Shown: piece after piece, positions 1-8,555 of the stretch
Numbering within the stretch: the stretch's first letter is position 1
Layout: every line of letters begins with the position of its first letter
Origin: Sphingomonas sp. HDW15A
GTDB taxonomy: Bacteria; Pseudomonadota; Alphaproteobacteria; Sphingomonadales; Sphingomonadaceae
DNA: 64,000 bases
Direction of reading: 5' to 3'
Assembly (NCBI RefSeq): GCF_011301715.1
Contig: NZ_CP049870.1
Coordinates: 1,240,001 to 1,304,000 of the forward strand
Notes under the pieces: generated by a model
The model's database searches: none
What the model was told of the DNA's origin: nothing
What the model saw: only the letters and a program-made list of their open reading frames with translations
Position numbers and translations under genes: made by a program

Positions 1-403
1 CGGCGTAGACGAACCGGCCAACGTCAGCCTGCCGCGCCGCCTCCAGCATGTTGAGGAAGCCGGTGACGTTGGAATCATGGCTCGCAAGTGGCTCGGCGAT
101 CGAGCGCGGCACCGAGCCGAGCGCAGCCTGATGAAGCACCACATCGCATCCAGCGACGGCCTCGGCGCAGGCATCGCGATCGCAGATATCGCCCTCGATC
201 ATCCGAAAAGCGGGGCTGGACCCGGCCGCCGCGTCGACGTTGGCGCGATGCCCGGTGGCATAATTGTCGAGCCCCACCACTTCCTGGCCGGTCCCAAGCA
301 AGGCCTCTACTAGGTTCGAGCCGATGAATCCTGCCGCGCCAGTCACCAACCAGCGGCGGGGCCGTTCGACAAGGCGTTGCGCAAGCGTTTCCGGAACCAT
401 CAT
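1..403 (-). CDS. NAD-dependent sugar-nucleotide epimerase, N-terminal part (cut by window edge)
   Basis: Only the first 134 residues are inside the window; the gene continues past base 1. Near residues 21-28 there is a Rossmann nucleotide-binding motif ([10 protein letters not shown]), then the [13 protein letters not shown] segment and [10 protein letters not shown]. This combination is typical of the WbpP/TviC type of UDP-N-acetylglucosamine 4-epimerases within the extended SDR family, which feed polysaccharide synthesis. The catalytic YxxxK lies outside the window, so the exact sugar cannot be set. The ATG at 403 is followed by a second ATG; an ATG at 414 is out of frame. It is divergent from the nitronate monooxygenase gene, about 100 bp apart. 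The epimerase family is confident; the substrate is an inference. Confidence 0.8.
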   Translation of the reverse strand, partial: MMVPETLAQRLVERPRRWLVTGAAGFIGSNLVEALLGTGQEVVGLDNYATGHRANVDAAAGSSPAFRMIEGDICDRDACAEAVAGCDVVLHQAALGSVPRSIAEPLASHDSNVTGFLNMLEAARQADVGRFVYA

Positions 404-502
404 GCCGCCCTCATAGGGGGCCGGCGCGTCCGCGCAATGGCCTCTCGCCACAACCGTTTCGGTTCGCTACCAATCTCGTGCGAAAAGCGAAGGAGCGACA
501 AA

Positions 503-1447
503 TTGTCCCTGCCACCGATCCTGTCGAACCTCCGCATTCCGGTTATCGCCGCGCCCCTTTTCATCATCAGCCATCCCGCGTTGGTCATCGCCCAGTGCAA
601 GGCCGGTGTGGTCGGAAGCTTTCCGGCGCTCAACGCTCGCCCGGCTAGCCAGCTCGACGAATGGATCCACGAGATCACGGAGGCTCTCGCCGAGCATGAT
701 CGGTTAAATCCCGACCGCCCTTCCGCGCCTTTCGCGGTCAACCAGATTGTTCACGCGACTAATACGCGGTTCGAAGAGGACATGGCTATCTGCGAAAAGT
801 GGAAGGTCCCGATCGTGATCACATCGCTTGGCGCGCGGGTCGAACTTAACGAGGCCGTCCACCGCTGGGGTGGAATCACCCTTCACGACATCATCAACGA
901 CGTTTTTGCACACAAGGCGATCGACAAGGGTGCCGATGGCCTTATCGCCGTCGCAGCAGGAGCCGGCGGCCATGCGGGCAAATGGTCGCCATTCGCACTG
1001 GTCCAGGAGATCCGGGAATGGTTCGACGGGCCGCTTATCCTGTCTGGAGCCATCGCCCGGGGGCAGTCGATCCTGGCGGCCCAAGCCATGGGGGCCGACC
1101 TTGCGTATATCGGGTCTCCATTCATTGCCACACATGAGGCGCGGGCGACCGACGACTACAAGCAGGAAATCGTCAAGTCGGGCGCGGCGGATATCGTCGC
1201 GTCGTCACTGTTTACCGGAATCCACGGCAATTATCTCAAGGGCCCGATCGCCCGTGCCGGCATGGACCCAGACAACCTTCCTGAAGCCGATCCGAGCAAG
1301 ATGAATTTCGGCGGAGCGAAGGCGTGGAAGGACATTTGGGGGTCGGGCCAGGGAATCGGCGCGATCAAGGAGGTTGTGGCGGCGGGCGATCTGGTTGACC
1401 GGCTTGCGCGTGAATATGCCGAGGCCAAATCCGCTCTCTGCGGTTAG
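503..1447 (+). CDS. Nitronate monooxygenase (2-nitropropane dioxygenase family)
   Basis: A 314-residue FMN-dependent TIM-barrel enzyme that oxidises alkyl nitronates such as propionate-3-nitronate. Visible family motifs are GAGGHAG at residues 153-159 with the conserved His, SGAIARG at 181-187 and GADLAYIGSPF at 197-207, which form the FMN phosphate site, and GSGQGIGAI near 280. The chosen start is TTG at 503 because AGGAG lies seven bases upstream and the sequence beyond it (LSLPPILSNLRIPVIAAP) is the usual N-terminus; the open frame reaches back to 377, but those 42 residues look like noncoding leader. It ends convergently with the thioesterase gene, with the two stop codons overlapping. 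Many family members act on unknown substrates, so the exact substrate is uncertain. Confidence 0.85.
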   Translation: MSLPPILSNLRIPVIAAPLFIISHPALVIAQCKAGVVGSFPALNARPASQLDEWIHEITEALAEHDRLNPDRPSAPFAVNQIVHATNTRFEEDMAICEKWKVPIVITSLGARVELNEAVHRWGGITLHDIINDVFAHKAIDKGADGLIAVAAGAGGHAGKWSPFALVQEIREWFDGPLILSGAIARGQSILAAQAMGADLAYIGSPFIATHEARATDDYKQEIVKSGAADIVASSLFTGIHGNYLKGPIARAGMDPDNLPEADPSKMNFGGAKAWKDIWGSGQGIGAIKEVVAAGDLVDRLAREYAEAKSALCG

Positions 1448-1881
1448 GCAATTTGCTCGAGCTTCTGGCGCCACACTTGCGGTATCGCGGTCGGCCGACG
1501 ATTGCGGCGATCCACATAGACGTGCGTGAAATGCCCTTCCGCCGAGGCCGACTCAGCACCCGGCTCGAAAACTCCCAACACATATGTGACGCTGCTGCGT
1601 CCAAGGAGCTGGACTGCCAAAAGAAGCTCGACCTCGCCGGGATAGGATAAGGGCGAAAAATAACGGCAGCCGGTTTCGACGAGGAGCCCGATGGGGTCGC
1701 CACCCATGATGTCGAGAAGGCCATTTTCAACCAGCCATTGGTTCACGGCGGTGTCGAACCACGCATAATAGATCGTGTTGTTCACATGACCGTAGGCGTC
1801 GTTGTCGGCCCAGCGGAGAGTGATCCGCGAACAGTAGCGATACGACGAGCGCGGTCGCGGCCCCGGACGTTCCCTCACCAT
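1444..1881 (-). CDS. Acyl-CoA thioesterase, hotdog fold (4-hydroxybenzoyl-CoA thioesterase-like)
   Basis: A 145-residue single hotdog-domain protein. Residues 23-35 read RWADNDAYGHVNN, the 4HBT catalytic segment with its Asp and the following YGHVNN. LSYPGEVELLLAVQLLGRSSVTY further on is the second family block. It should hydrolyse an acyl-CoA, but this family does not reveal the acyl chain. The ATG at 1881 overlaps the stop of the upstream alcohol dehydrogenase by seven bases, so the two are probably translationally coupled. The frame is open for another 64 codons upstream, but that part lies inside the alcohol dehydrogenase gene in a different frame and is a shadow. Confidence 0.85.
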   Translation of the reverse strand: MVRERPGPRPRSSYRYCSRITLRWADNDAYGHVNNTIYYAWFDTAVNQWLVENGLLDIMGGDPIGLLVETGCRYFSPLSYPGEVELLLAVQLLGRSSVTYVLGVFEPGAESASAEGHFTHVYVDRRNRRPTAIPQVWRQKLEQIA

Positions 1882-3020
1882 GCCGCCTCGTATAGACGGC
1901 GCGCATCGTCCTCTTCGATTACACACGGATTGTTCACCAGAAGGCGCTGCTGCTTCATCGCTTCGCGAGCCAGAAGCGGTATGTCTTCTTGGCGAATACC
2001 GTGGTCGCGAAGGCGGAGCTTGAGGCCGCTGGCGGCCGATAGTTCGTCGAGCCGTTCGATCAGACGTGCACATCGCGCCTGGCTACCCTGTCCCACGCAG
2101 CTCGGATCAACGATTCCGGCGAGCTCGGCATACTTCTCCCGTGCCGCTTCGCTGTTGTGCTGGAGGACATGGCGCAGCATCAGCGCATTGCTGAGGCCGT
2201 GCGGCAGATGATGAAGCCCGCCCAGCGGATAGGCCAGCGCGTGGACCCCAGCGACTGGGGCGTTGGCGAAGGCGAGCCCCGCGAGGTGAGCGCCAAGAAG
2301 CATCGCCGAACGGGCGTCGATGTCGTCCGGCTGTTCGCAAGCCCGAACCAGGTTGGCGGAGAGCAAAGAGAGAGCCTCCCGCGCGTAGAGGTCGCTGATC
2401 GGGTTCTTTGCCTTTGCCGAAGTATAAGCTTCGACGGCATGGACCATTGCATCGATCCCGGTCGCAGCAGTCAGCTCGCGCGGCATCCCCACTGTGAGCG
2501 CTGGATCAAGGGCCGCCCAATCCGCAGTCAGCGCAGGCGAATTCACGCCGCGTTTTTCACCGCCTTCGCAGGTGATGACGGCAACAGGCGTCGCTTCGCT
2601 TCCCGTCCCCGCAGTCGTTGGCACCAGAGCCAGCGGCAAGCGCCCGCCCGTGGCCAGTCCAACGCCCCAAATGTCGTCGAGGTCGTCGCCCGAGCCGAGC
2701 AAATACGAAGCGAGCTTCGCCACGTCCATCGGGCTTCCGCCGCCGAAACCGACGACGTGGCTCACCGCAGTATCGCGGCCAACTTCGACTGCGGCCAGAA
2801 GGGTATCTTTCGACGGATCGGACTCGACTTCCTCAAAGATGACGACGTCGCGCCCCGACTGCTGGATCCCATTCAGGCAGTCGTCTGCCAGTCCGAAGCC
2901 AAGGATGTCGGTGTCGGTAACGAACAAGCAGGGCCCTGGCGGCATCTTTGCCGCCAACCAGCTTGCGGCGCCTGCGCCTGAGAGCACCGCCGGACCTGGC
3001 TGAAATGTGAAATCGCGCAT
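1875..3020 (-). CDS. Iron-containing alcohol dehydrogenase
   Basis: A 381-residue member of the Fe-dependent (group III) alcohol dehydrogenases, NAD(P)-linked. GGGSPMD at 93-99 and PTTAGTGSE at 134-142 bind the nucleotide. Metal ligands expected for the family are present: D190 and H194 in GIDAMVHAVEAYTS, H260 in AGVHALAYPLGG and H274 in HHLPHG. Length is normal. The gene is followed with overlap by a thioesterase, and it sits 19 bases after a DUF1465 gene on the same strand. Substrate range is broad in this family (ethanol, butanol, diols, phosphonoacetaldehyde relatives), so the pathway is not fixed by the sequence. Confidence 0.88.
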   Translation of the reverse strand: MRDFTFQPGPAVLSGAGAASWLAAKMPPGPCLFVTDTDILGFGLADDCLNGIQQSGRDVVIFEEVESDPSKDTLLAAVEVGRDTAVSHVVGFGGGSPMDVAKLASYLLGSGDDLDDIWGVGLATGGRLPLALVPTTAGTGSEATPVAVITCEGGEKRGVNSPALTADWAALDPALTVGMPRELTAATGIDAMVHAVEAYTSAKAKNPISDLYAREALSLLSANLVRACEQPDDIDARSAMLLGAHLAGLAFANAPVAGVHALAYPLGGLHHLPHGLSNALMLRHVLQHNSEAAREKYAELAGIVDPSCVGQGSQARCARLIERLDELSAASGLKLRLRDHGIRQEDIPLLAREAMKQQRLLVNNPCVIEEDDARRLYEAAW

Positions 3021-3039
3021 CGCGCGTCGATCTAGAGGA

Positions 3040-3540
3040 TCAGGCGTCGCGGTTCCAGATCAGGTCGCGTTCGAGCCGACCCATGAGTGCGCGCGCAGGA
3101 CTATGCGGTGCGTCCTCCGCCAGCTGGCCCTCATCGAGCCGCTTCACACGCGAATAGAGTTCCGTGGTCGATGCGATCAGCTTTCGCGCCGCTTCCGGGA
3201 GTTGGGCCACGACCTCTGGGTCGCTGTCGTTGGCGTGGCCAAGCCGGCGTTCCGGGCGCCGCCCTTCGGCGCCGTAGATCTCACCGGTCTCGATCGCCCG
3301 CTGCGTCAGCAGCCATGCGACAATGTGCATGATCCGGGTTGTTACCTTCAAAGACTCGCAGGCAAAGCCGACCCGTATGAAGGGTTCGAGCTGCTTCTGT
3401 TCGTCCCTGCCCGCGTCGTCGAAATAGGCGCGCGCCTCGTCGGCGAGTAACAGGGCCTCGGTATAGAGCGCATCGACCAGACGCGGCGTGATCCGCGACT
3501 CGGTCGGCGTCGTTTCGAATTCATCGTCCATGTCGCTCAT
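3040..3540 (-). CDS. DUF1465 family protein (SuhR-like)
   Basis: A 166-residue, acidic, mostly helical soluble protein without signal peptide. The core RLVDALYTEALLLADEARAYF and KVTTRIMHIVAWLLTQRA match the alphaproteobacterial DUF1465 family. One member, SuhR of Sinorhizobium, was found as a suppressor of an rpoH growth defect; whether that role applies here is unknown. ATG at 3540 is the only good start; a second in-frame ATG follows three codons later. It lies upstream of the alcohol dehydrogenase gene on the same strand and may share a transcript. Function is not established. Confidence 0.75.
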   Translation of the reverse strand: MSDMDDEFETTPTESRITPRLVDALYTEALLLADEARAYFDDAGRDEQKQLEPFIRVGFACESLKVTTRIMHIVAWLLTQRAIETGEIYGAEGRRPERRLGHANDSDPEVVAQLPEAARKLIASTTELYSRVKRLDEGQLAEDAPHSPARALMGRLERDLIWNRDA

Positions 3541-3629
3541 TCTGTCATTTTCCGTTCGAGCTGGAAACGCACAACAGCGTCCGGGCGCTTCCGAGGGCGT
3601 GCGGCCGAGTCCCGATTCGAAACAAATGC

Positions 3630-3827
3630 TCAGGCGATGATGTCGGGAACGATGCGGTCGCCGAGCAGCTTGATCTCGTCCTTAAGGTGCAGCTTGCGCT
3701 TCTTAAGACGCGCAATCTCCATCTGACTGCCGAGACCCTCCGCCTGGAGCGCGGAAATTTGTTCATCGAGGCGGCGATGCTCGGCCTTGAGCACTTCCAG
3801 GACTTGGCGCGGATCGTCATCATTCAT
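3630..3827 (-). CDS. YdcH-like small coiled-coil protein (DUF465)
   Basis: A 65-residue highly charged helical protein: LKAEHRRLDEQISALQAE followed by IARLKKRKLHLKDEIKLL. This is the standard DUF465/YdcH layout with an xLxxEHxxLD start and an RLKKxKLxLKDEI helix. Members are widespread and without a proved function. A second DUF465 gene lies divergently 156 bp away at 3984, so this is a local pair of paralogues. Confidence 0.8.
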   Translation of the reverse strand: MNDDDPRQVLEVLKAEHRRLDEQISALQAEGLGSQMEIARLKKRKLHLKDEIKLLGDRIVPDIIA

Positions 3828-3983
3828 CGTCGCCGCACACCCTATCGCATGGCCAGACGTGCGTCACGTTCATGCCGTCAACGACCGCCCGAGCGAAGGC
3901 GGCGACGGACCGAGTCAAGACACGAGACAAATGGCCGATTTCGTGGTTTACTTCTCATCGTCACTCCACAGCAAAGGAAAGGA

Positions 3984-4154
3984 ATGACTCCGATGGATCA
4001 GGCTCAGGTCGAGTCTCTCGAACAGAAGCACGCCGCGCTCGAAGCGCTAATCCACGAAGAAGAACACCGTCCACACCCAGATGACATCCGGCTCCACGAG
4101 TTGAAAAAAGAAAAGCTCAGGATCAGGGACGAGATGACCGGCCACTTCCACTAG
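3984..4154 (+). CDS. YdcH-like small coiled-coil protein (DUF465), second copy
   Basis: A 56-residue protein: VESLEQKHAALEALIHEEE then IRLHELKKEKLRIRDEM, the DUF465 pattern with a shorter, more acidic first helix than its neighbour. Two starts are possible: ATG at 3984 with AAAGGA five bases before it, or ATG at 3993 with a second AAAGGA nine bases before it. The final codons and stop are part of a rho-independent terminator hairpin (4137-4170), so the gene is a compact one-gene transcription unit. Function unknown. Confidence 0.75.
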   Translation: MTPMDQAQVESLEQKHAALEALIHEEEHRPHPDDIRLHELKKEKLRIRDEMTGHFH

Positions 4155-4170
4155 GGAAGGCCGGTTTTTT
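4137..4170 (+). terminator. Rho-independent terminator of the second ydcH-like gene
   Basis: ACCGGCC at 4137-4143 pairs with GGCCGGT at 4159-4165, followed by a run of six T (4165-4170). The left arm is coding sequence (last residues of the small protein) and the stop codon lies in the loop. Confidence 0.8.
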
Positions 4171-4180
4171 CATGCGCTTA

Positions 4181-4200
4181 GGGCGGGCCGAGGCCCGCCC
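4181..4200. repeat. Perfect GC-rich inverted repeat between convergent genes
   Basis: GGGCGGGCC at 4181-4189 and GGCCCGCCC at 4192-4200 form a nine-base perfect inverted repeat with a two-base centre. It lies between the converging ydcH-like and dksA genes, eight bases before the dksA stop. There is no adjacent T-run on either side, so it is either a barrier hairpin or a weak bidirectional terminator element. Confidence 0.5.
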
Positions 4201-4208
4201 GATTGCAT

Positions 4209-4673
4209 TCAATCGTCCCGTGAAACGCGCTCGATGCGCTCGTGGCGCTCTTGGGCTTCCAGCGTCATCGTAGCGATCGGCCGGGCCTCGAGGCGGGCCA
4301 GCGAGATCGGCTCGCCGGTCACTTCGCAATAGCCATATTCGCCTTCGTAAAGGCGGCGGATCGCCGAATCGATTTTGGCGATCAGCTTGCGCTGCCGATC
4401 GCGGGTCCGAAGCTCAATCGACCAGTCCGTCTCGCTCGAAGCGCGGTCGGCCATGTCCGGCTCACGAAGCGAATCGACCTGAAGCTGGGCCATGGTCGCC
4501 CGGGATTCGTCGACGATCGCTTCTTTCCACAGTTTCAGCTTGGCCAAGAAGTAGGCCTGCTGCACCGGGCTCATGAATTCTTCGCTGTCTGATGGGCGAT
4601 AGTCCGCCGGAAGCTCGATCTGGTCGAACCTCAGACCACCGGGTCCGTAAAGGTCTTTGAGTGCCGTCGCCAT
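4209..4673 (-). CDS. dksA: RNA polymerase-binding transcription factor DksA
   Basis: A 154-residue DksA. The protein enters the RNA polymerase secondary channel and works with ppGpp at rRNA and amino-acid promoters. The coiled-coil tip motif DMADRA (D73, D76, A78) and the LRTRDRQRKLIAKIDSAIRRL helix are intact. The C-terminal zinc-finger region YGYCEVTGEPISLARLEARP keeps only one cysteine (C116); the other three positions are T, T and A, as in other alphaproteobacterial DksA proteins, so zinc binding by four cysteines is not possible. ATG at 4673 is supported by GGGAGGGA upstream. Confidence 0.9.
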   Translation of the reverse strand: MATALKDLYGPGGLRFDQIELPADYRPSDSEEFMSPVQQAYFLAKLKLWKEAIVDESRATMAQLQVDSLREPDMADRASSETDWSIELRTRDRQRKLIAKIDSAIRRLYEGEYGYCEVTGEPISLARLEARPIATMTLEAQERHERIERVSRDD

Positions 4674-4932
4674 GTCTTCCCTCCCCGTAACAAGCGTCGC
4701 CCATCGCTGTCGCGACCGGGCCACCGGTCACGACCGGAAGGCGATTCCACTAGACTTTCCCGGGACTTGGCCTGGGTAAGTCGGCAATCCCCAAGGCGCC
4801 TATAGTTAAGCCACTTCTGCTTAACAAGGACTGACCGACAGGCCTGATGGCGAAAAGTGGTGATTGTTGCCCAATAAGCGCAATGACTTGTGCCGGATTG
4901 GCGCAGGGTCTCTATTCGCCCATAGCTTGGTC
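4674..4932. other. Intergenic region between divergent dksA and surE
   Basis: 259 bases holding the divergent promoters of dksA and surE. A GTTAAG...CTTAAC inverted repeat (about 4805-4825) is present. I see no tRNA fold and no convincing small gene. Confidence 0.5.
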
Positions 4933-5697
4933 ATGCGAATCCTTATTACCAATGACGACGGGATCGATGCGGCCGGACTTGCCGTCTTGGAGCGAGTCGC
5001 CGCCACGCTCTCGGACGATTTATGGGTGGTGGCACCCAGCGAAGAGCAATCGGGCACTGGGCATAGCCTGACGCTGACGCAGCCCATCCGGCTCCGCCGC
5101 CACGGCGACAAGCGCTTTTCCGTGACTGGCACACCGACCGATGCGGTGATGATGGCCCTCGCCCACATCATGAAGGATCATCGTCCTGACCTCATCCTCT
5201 CAGGGGTCAACCGGGGCGCCAATCTGGCGGAGGATGCGACGTATTCGGGAACGGTGTCGGCGGCGATGGAGGGGGCCCTGGCGGGCGTGCCGTCGATCGC
5301 GTTCAGCCAAGCCTATGCACGACAGGGAATGGGGGCGAGCGTGCCCTTCGCGGCCGCCGAAGTTTGGGCCGAGCGCGTGCTTGCAATACTGGCCAAGGCA
5401 GAGCTCGCGCCCGGCACGTTGGTCAACGTGAATTTTCCGGCGCTCGAAGCCGGTGCCGTCCGCGGCATCCGAGTTTGCCGCCAGGGCTTTCGCGACTACG
5501 GCCGGCTTCACGTCGTTGAACGCGAAGACCCGCGCGGCTTTCCTTATTACTGGTTCGGACTCGCCGCGACGATCGAAACCCCGGGTCACACGACAGATCT
5601 CGAAGCGATCGCCGACGGTTATGTCAGCGTCACGCCGCTCCATCTCGACCTAACGCACGACCCGTCGCTGGATCGGCTTCGTCCGCTGTTCGAATGA
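4933..5697 (+). CDS. surE: 5'/3'-nucleotidase SurE
   Basis: A 254-residue SurE, a divalent-metal phosphatase acting on nucleoside 5'- and 3'-monophosphates and short polyphosphate. N-terminal MRILITNDDG carries the metal-binding Asp pair (D8, D9); S40 in EEQSGTGHS and N93 in SGVNRGAN complete the metal site; ATYSGTVSAAMEG follows as in all SurE proteins. The start at 4933 is set by this motif; the frame is open for 23 codons upstream without homology. The stop overlaps the next gene's ATG (ATGA), suggesting translational coupling with the ABC exporter. Confidence 0.93.
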   Translation: MRILITNDDGIDAAGLAVLERVAATLSDDLWVVAPSEEQSGTGHSLTLTQPIRLRRHGDKRFSVTGTPTDAVMMALAHIMKDHRPDLILSGVNRGANLAEDATYSGTVSAAMEGALAGVPSIAFSQAYARQGMGASVPFAAAEVWAERVLAILAKAELAPGTLVNVNFPALEAGAVRGIRVCRQGFRDYGRLHVVEREDPRGFPYYWFGLAATIETPGHTTDLEAIADGYVSVTPLHLDLTHDPSLDRLRPLFE

Positions 5698-7409
5698 TGA
5701 CAGCTAAGTCCGGCACCTTGGGGCGGCTGCTGGCGATCGGTCGGCGCTCGGATCCCTCTTTCGACCGCCGCATCTTGTCCCTGGCCGCCCTGTCCCTCGT
5801 CTCTGCAATCGTCGAAGTCGCCGCGCTCGCAAGCCTCGTCCCGCTCCTTTCGCTTGTATCCAACGGGAATACGAAGGCTCCGTTCGCTGCCGACATCTTC
5901 CGCGATAACCCGCTTGGCCTGGTGCTGATATTCGCGACACTGGTTGGTGCGGCCGCGATGAGCAGGCTCGCGCTCGCGTCCTCGATCCAGCGCCGAGTGC
6001 TGCAGATCGGCCATTCTATCAATGTGGCCATCCAGCAGCGCCTGCTAGTGCAGCCTTATTTATTCCATGCGTCGCAGAACAGCAGCCGTTTTGTCGCGGC
6101 CCTTCAAAAAACCGATCTCCTGACTCTCGGCGTCATGGGGCCGCTCATCCAGGGGCTGGCCGGGCTCGCAATCGGATCCGCCATACTTGTGTTCCTGCTC
6201 TTCACGATCGACTGGCGGATCACATTGTCTGCCGCGGTCGTCCTGGGCGGCGCGTATCTGCTCCTCTCGCGTTTCGCAGCGCGGCGACTGAAGGCGCGAG
6301 GCGAAATGTCCGTCCAGGCTTACGAGGATCAGGTCCAGCTACTTTTGGAGAGCAGCGGGGCCATTCGGGATATCCTATTGGACCATCGCCAGCGGACCTT
6401 CGCCGAGGCGTTTGCGAGGGTCAGCGAGCAACTGACACGGGCGCGCGCCGGCACCGACTTCCTCAACCAGTCGCCGCGCTTCATTGTCGAAGCAATCGGC
6501 GCGATCGCGATCGCCGGCCTCGCCGCACTGATCGCCGCTCGTGACGGGAGCATAGCCGCTTCCTTGCCGCTTTTCGGCCTGCTAGCGCTGGCGATGGTGA
6601 GGATCGTGCCCTTGGCGCAGACCGCATACCGCGGCTGGGCGATGCTGTCGGCTCACAAACGAGCGATCGACGATGTCGGCGAACTGCTTCATCTGCCGCC
6701 GTCGATCGAAAACGGGGGGCAATTGAAGCCGTTACCGTTCGAACGATCAATCGAATTCCATGGCGTCTGCTTCGCTTATCCGAAAGTGTCGGTGCCGGTC
6801 CTGGAAGGCGCCAGCTTCACGATTAAGCGCGGCGAATGGCTGGGATTGAGCGGCGCTACAGGCGCCGGAAAGAGCACGATCGGTGATCTCGCCTTGGGCC
6901 TTCTCACGCCGGATGCAGGCGAAATCAGGATCGACGACCATCTCTTGCGCGGCGACGCCGTCCAGCGCTGGCAGCGCTCGGTCGCCCATGTCTCCCAGTC
7001 TGTCTACCTGCTCGACGACACGATTGCAGCAAACATCGCGCTCGCGCCTAGAGAGGCTGGGATCGATTTGGCTCGAATAGCCAATTGCGCCGCAATCGCT
7101 CAGCTCGAAGATTGGGTCGAGGGCCTACCGGACAGATGGCAGACGCTCGTTGGTGAACGGGGCGGTCGCTTGTCCGGTGGGCAACGCCAGCGGATCGGCA
7201 TCGCTCGCGCGCTCTACAAGAACGCGCCTTTCCTGATGCTCGACGAGGCTACCAACGCGCTCGATACCGACACCGAAGCCGCACTTCTCGATGCCATTCG
7301 CAAAAACCGGCCAGAAACAACGCTGTTGATGATCTCTCACCGAATCGCGGCGCTGAAGCGGTGCGATAGGATACTGGTAGTCGAAGGCGGGCGACTTGCG
7401 CCCGCCTGA
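5694..7409 (+). CDS. ABC exporter, fused membrane and ATP-binding domains
   Basis: A 571-residue half-transporter. Residues 27-320 form the transmembrane domain with about six hydrophobic helices (for example 27-56, 72-92, 149-192, 264-281). The ATPase follows: Walker A GATGAGKST at 387-395, Q-loop region HVSQSVYLLDDT, signature LSGGQRQ at 493-499, Walker B FLMLDE at 513-518, and switch His in ISHR. Its general look is like PglK/MsbA-type exporters of lipid-linked sugars or lipids, but the cargo is not readable from the sequence. It starts inside the surE stop and ends in a terminator hairpin shared with recA. Confidence 0.88.
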   Translation: MMTAKSGTLGRLLAIGRRSDPSFDRRILSLAALSLVSAIVEVAALASLVPLLSLVSNGNTKAPFAADIFRDNPLGLVLIFATLVGAAAMSRLALASSIQRRVLQIGHSINVAIQQRLLVQPYLFHASQNSSRFVAALQKTDLLTLGVMGPLIQGLAGLAIGSAILVFLLFTIDWRITLSAAVVLGGAYLLLSRFAARRLKARGEMSVQAYEDQVQLLLESSGAIRDILLDHRQRTFAEAFARVSEQLTRARAGTDFLNQSPRFIVEAIGAIAIAGLAALIAARDGSIAASLPLFGLLALAMVRIVPLAQTAYRGWAMLSAHKRAIDDVGELLHLPPSIENGGQLKPLPFERSIEFHGVCFAYPKVSVPVLEGASFTIKRGEWLGLSGATGAGKSTIGDLALGLLTPDAGEIRIDDHLLRGDAVQRWQRSVAHVSQSVYLLDDTIAANIALAPREAGIDLARIANCAAIAQLEDWVEGLPDRWQTLVGERGGRLSGGQRQRIGIARALYKNAPFLMLDEATNALDTDTEAALLDAIRKNRPETTLLMISHRIAALKRCDRILVVEGGRLAPA

Positions 7410-7416
7410 ACTTTTT
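7386..7416 (+). terminator. Terminator hairpin between convergent ABC exporter and recA
   Basis: GGCGGGCG at 7386-7393 pairs with CGCCCGCC at 7399-7406, followed after five bases by five T (7412-7416). The left arm lies in the last codons of the ABC gene. In the other direction an AAAAA run, then the same hairpin, follows the recA stop, so it may stop both transcripts. Confidence 0.6.
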
Positions 7417-8480
7417 ACTCGACGTCCATCTCAGGACCGACCATCAGCGCCTCGCCGACTTCGGCGGTCTTGCCACGGATGGCGTTCTCGATCCGCTGTG
7501 CAACCTCCGGATTCTCCTTGAGATAAACCTTCGCGTTCTCGCGCCCCTGACCGATGCGGATGGAGTCATAGCTAAACCAGGCCCCGGACTTCTCGACCAG
7601 CCCGGCCTTGACCCGAGATCCAGGATTTCGCCGACCTTGCTCACGCCTTCGCCGTACATGATGTCGAACTCGACCTGCTTGAACGGCGGCGCGACCTTGT
7701 TCTTGACGACCTTCACTCGGGTCGAATTGCCTACGATCTCGTCGCGATCCTTGATCTGCCCGGTCCGGCGAATGTCGAGACGGACCGAAGCATAAAACTT
7801 CAGCGCATTACCGCCGGTCGTCGTTTCCGGGTTGCCGTACATCACGCCGATCTTCATTCGCACCTGGTTGATGAAGATCACCGTGCAGCGCGACCGGCTG
7901 ATTGAGCCGGTGAGCTTGCGGAGCGCCTGGCTCATCAGGCGTGCCTGAAGGCCGACGTGGCTGTCGCCCATCTCGCCTTCGATCTCGGCCCTCGGTACAA
8001 GCGCCGCGACGGAATCAACGACCAGGACGTCGATCGCATTCGAGCGGACCAGCGTATCGACGATCTCTAGTGCCTGCTCGCCAGTATCCGGCTGGGAGAC
8101 GATCAGCTCGTCGATATTCACTCCGAGCTTGCGCGCGTAAACCGGGTCGAGGGCGTGCTCCGCGTCGACGAAAGCGGCGGTTCCGCCCTCCTTCTGCGCT
8201 TCGGCGATGGCATGCAAGGCAAGCGTCGTCTTGCCCGAGCTTTCCGGACCATAGATCTCGATGACCCGTCCGCGGGAAGACCTCCCACGCCGAGCGCGAT
8301 ATCCAGTCCCAGGCTGCCGGTCGAAACCGTTTCGATTTCAATCTGCTCGCGGCTACCGAGCTTCATCGCACTGCCTTTGCCGAACGCACGGTCGATCTGC
8401 GCGAGTGCGGCTTCCAATGCTTTCTGACGATCCGTGTTCACTGCATCCCCGCCTGCGACGACCTTGAGTTGCGTTGCCAT
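7415..8480 (-). CDS. recA: Recombinase RecA, two frameshifts in this sequence
   Basis: DNA strand-exchange protein and co-protease for LexA. Reading continuously needs two one-base corrections: one extra base in the GGG run at 8274-8276 (then [22 protein letters not shown], with the Walker A) and one in the CCC run at 7612-7614 (then [23 protein letters not shown]). With both corrected the protein is about 355 residues, the normal size, and ends in [11 protein letters not shown]-to-loop motifs such as [15 protein letters not shown] are intact. ATG at 8480 has GGAGGG upstream. An alphaproteobacterial SOS box lies at 8556-8570. Two breaks in a gene this important most likely reflect sequencing error. 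Confidence 0.9.
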
Positions 8481-8555
8481 GAGCCCTGTCCCTCCGTCAA
8501 ACGAGCGGCGCACTGCCGCTCGACAGAGGGTCTTCGTATCCTATTTGTTCTCATA

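Noticed and set aside
4805-4825. CtrA site from TTAA...TTAA near surE
   Set aside because: The spacing is eleven bases, not seven.
4674-4932. Possible tRNA or small RNA between dksA and surE
   Set aside because: No cloverleaf and no T-loop consensus found by eye.
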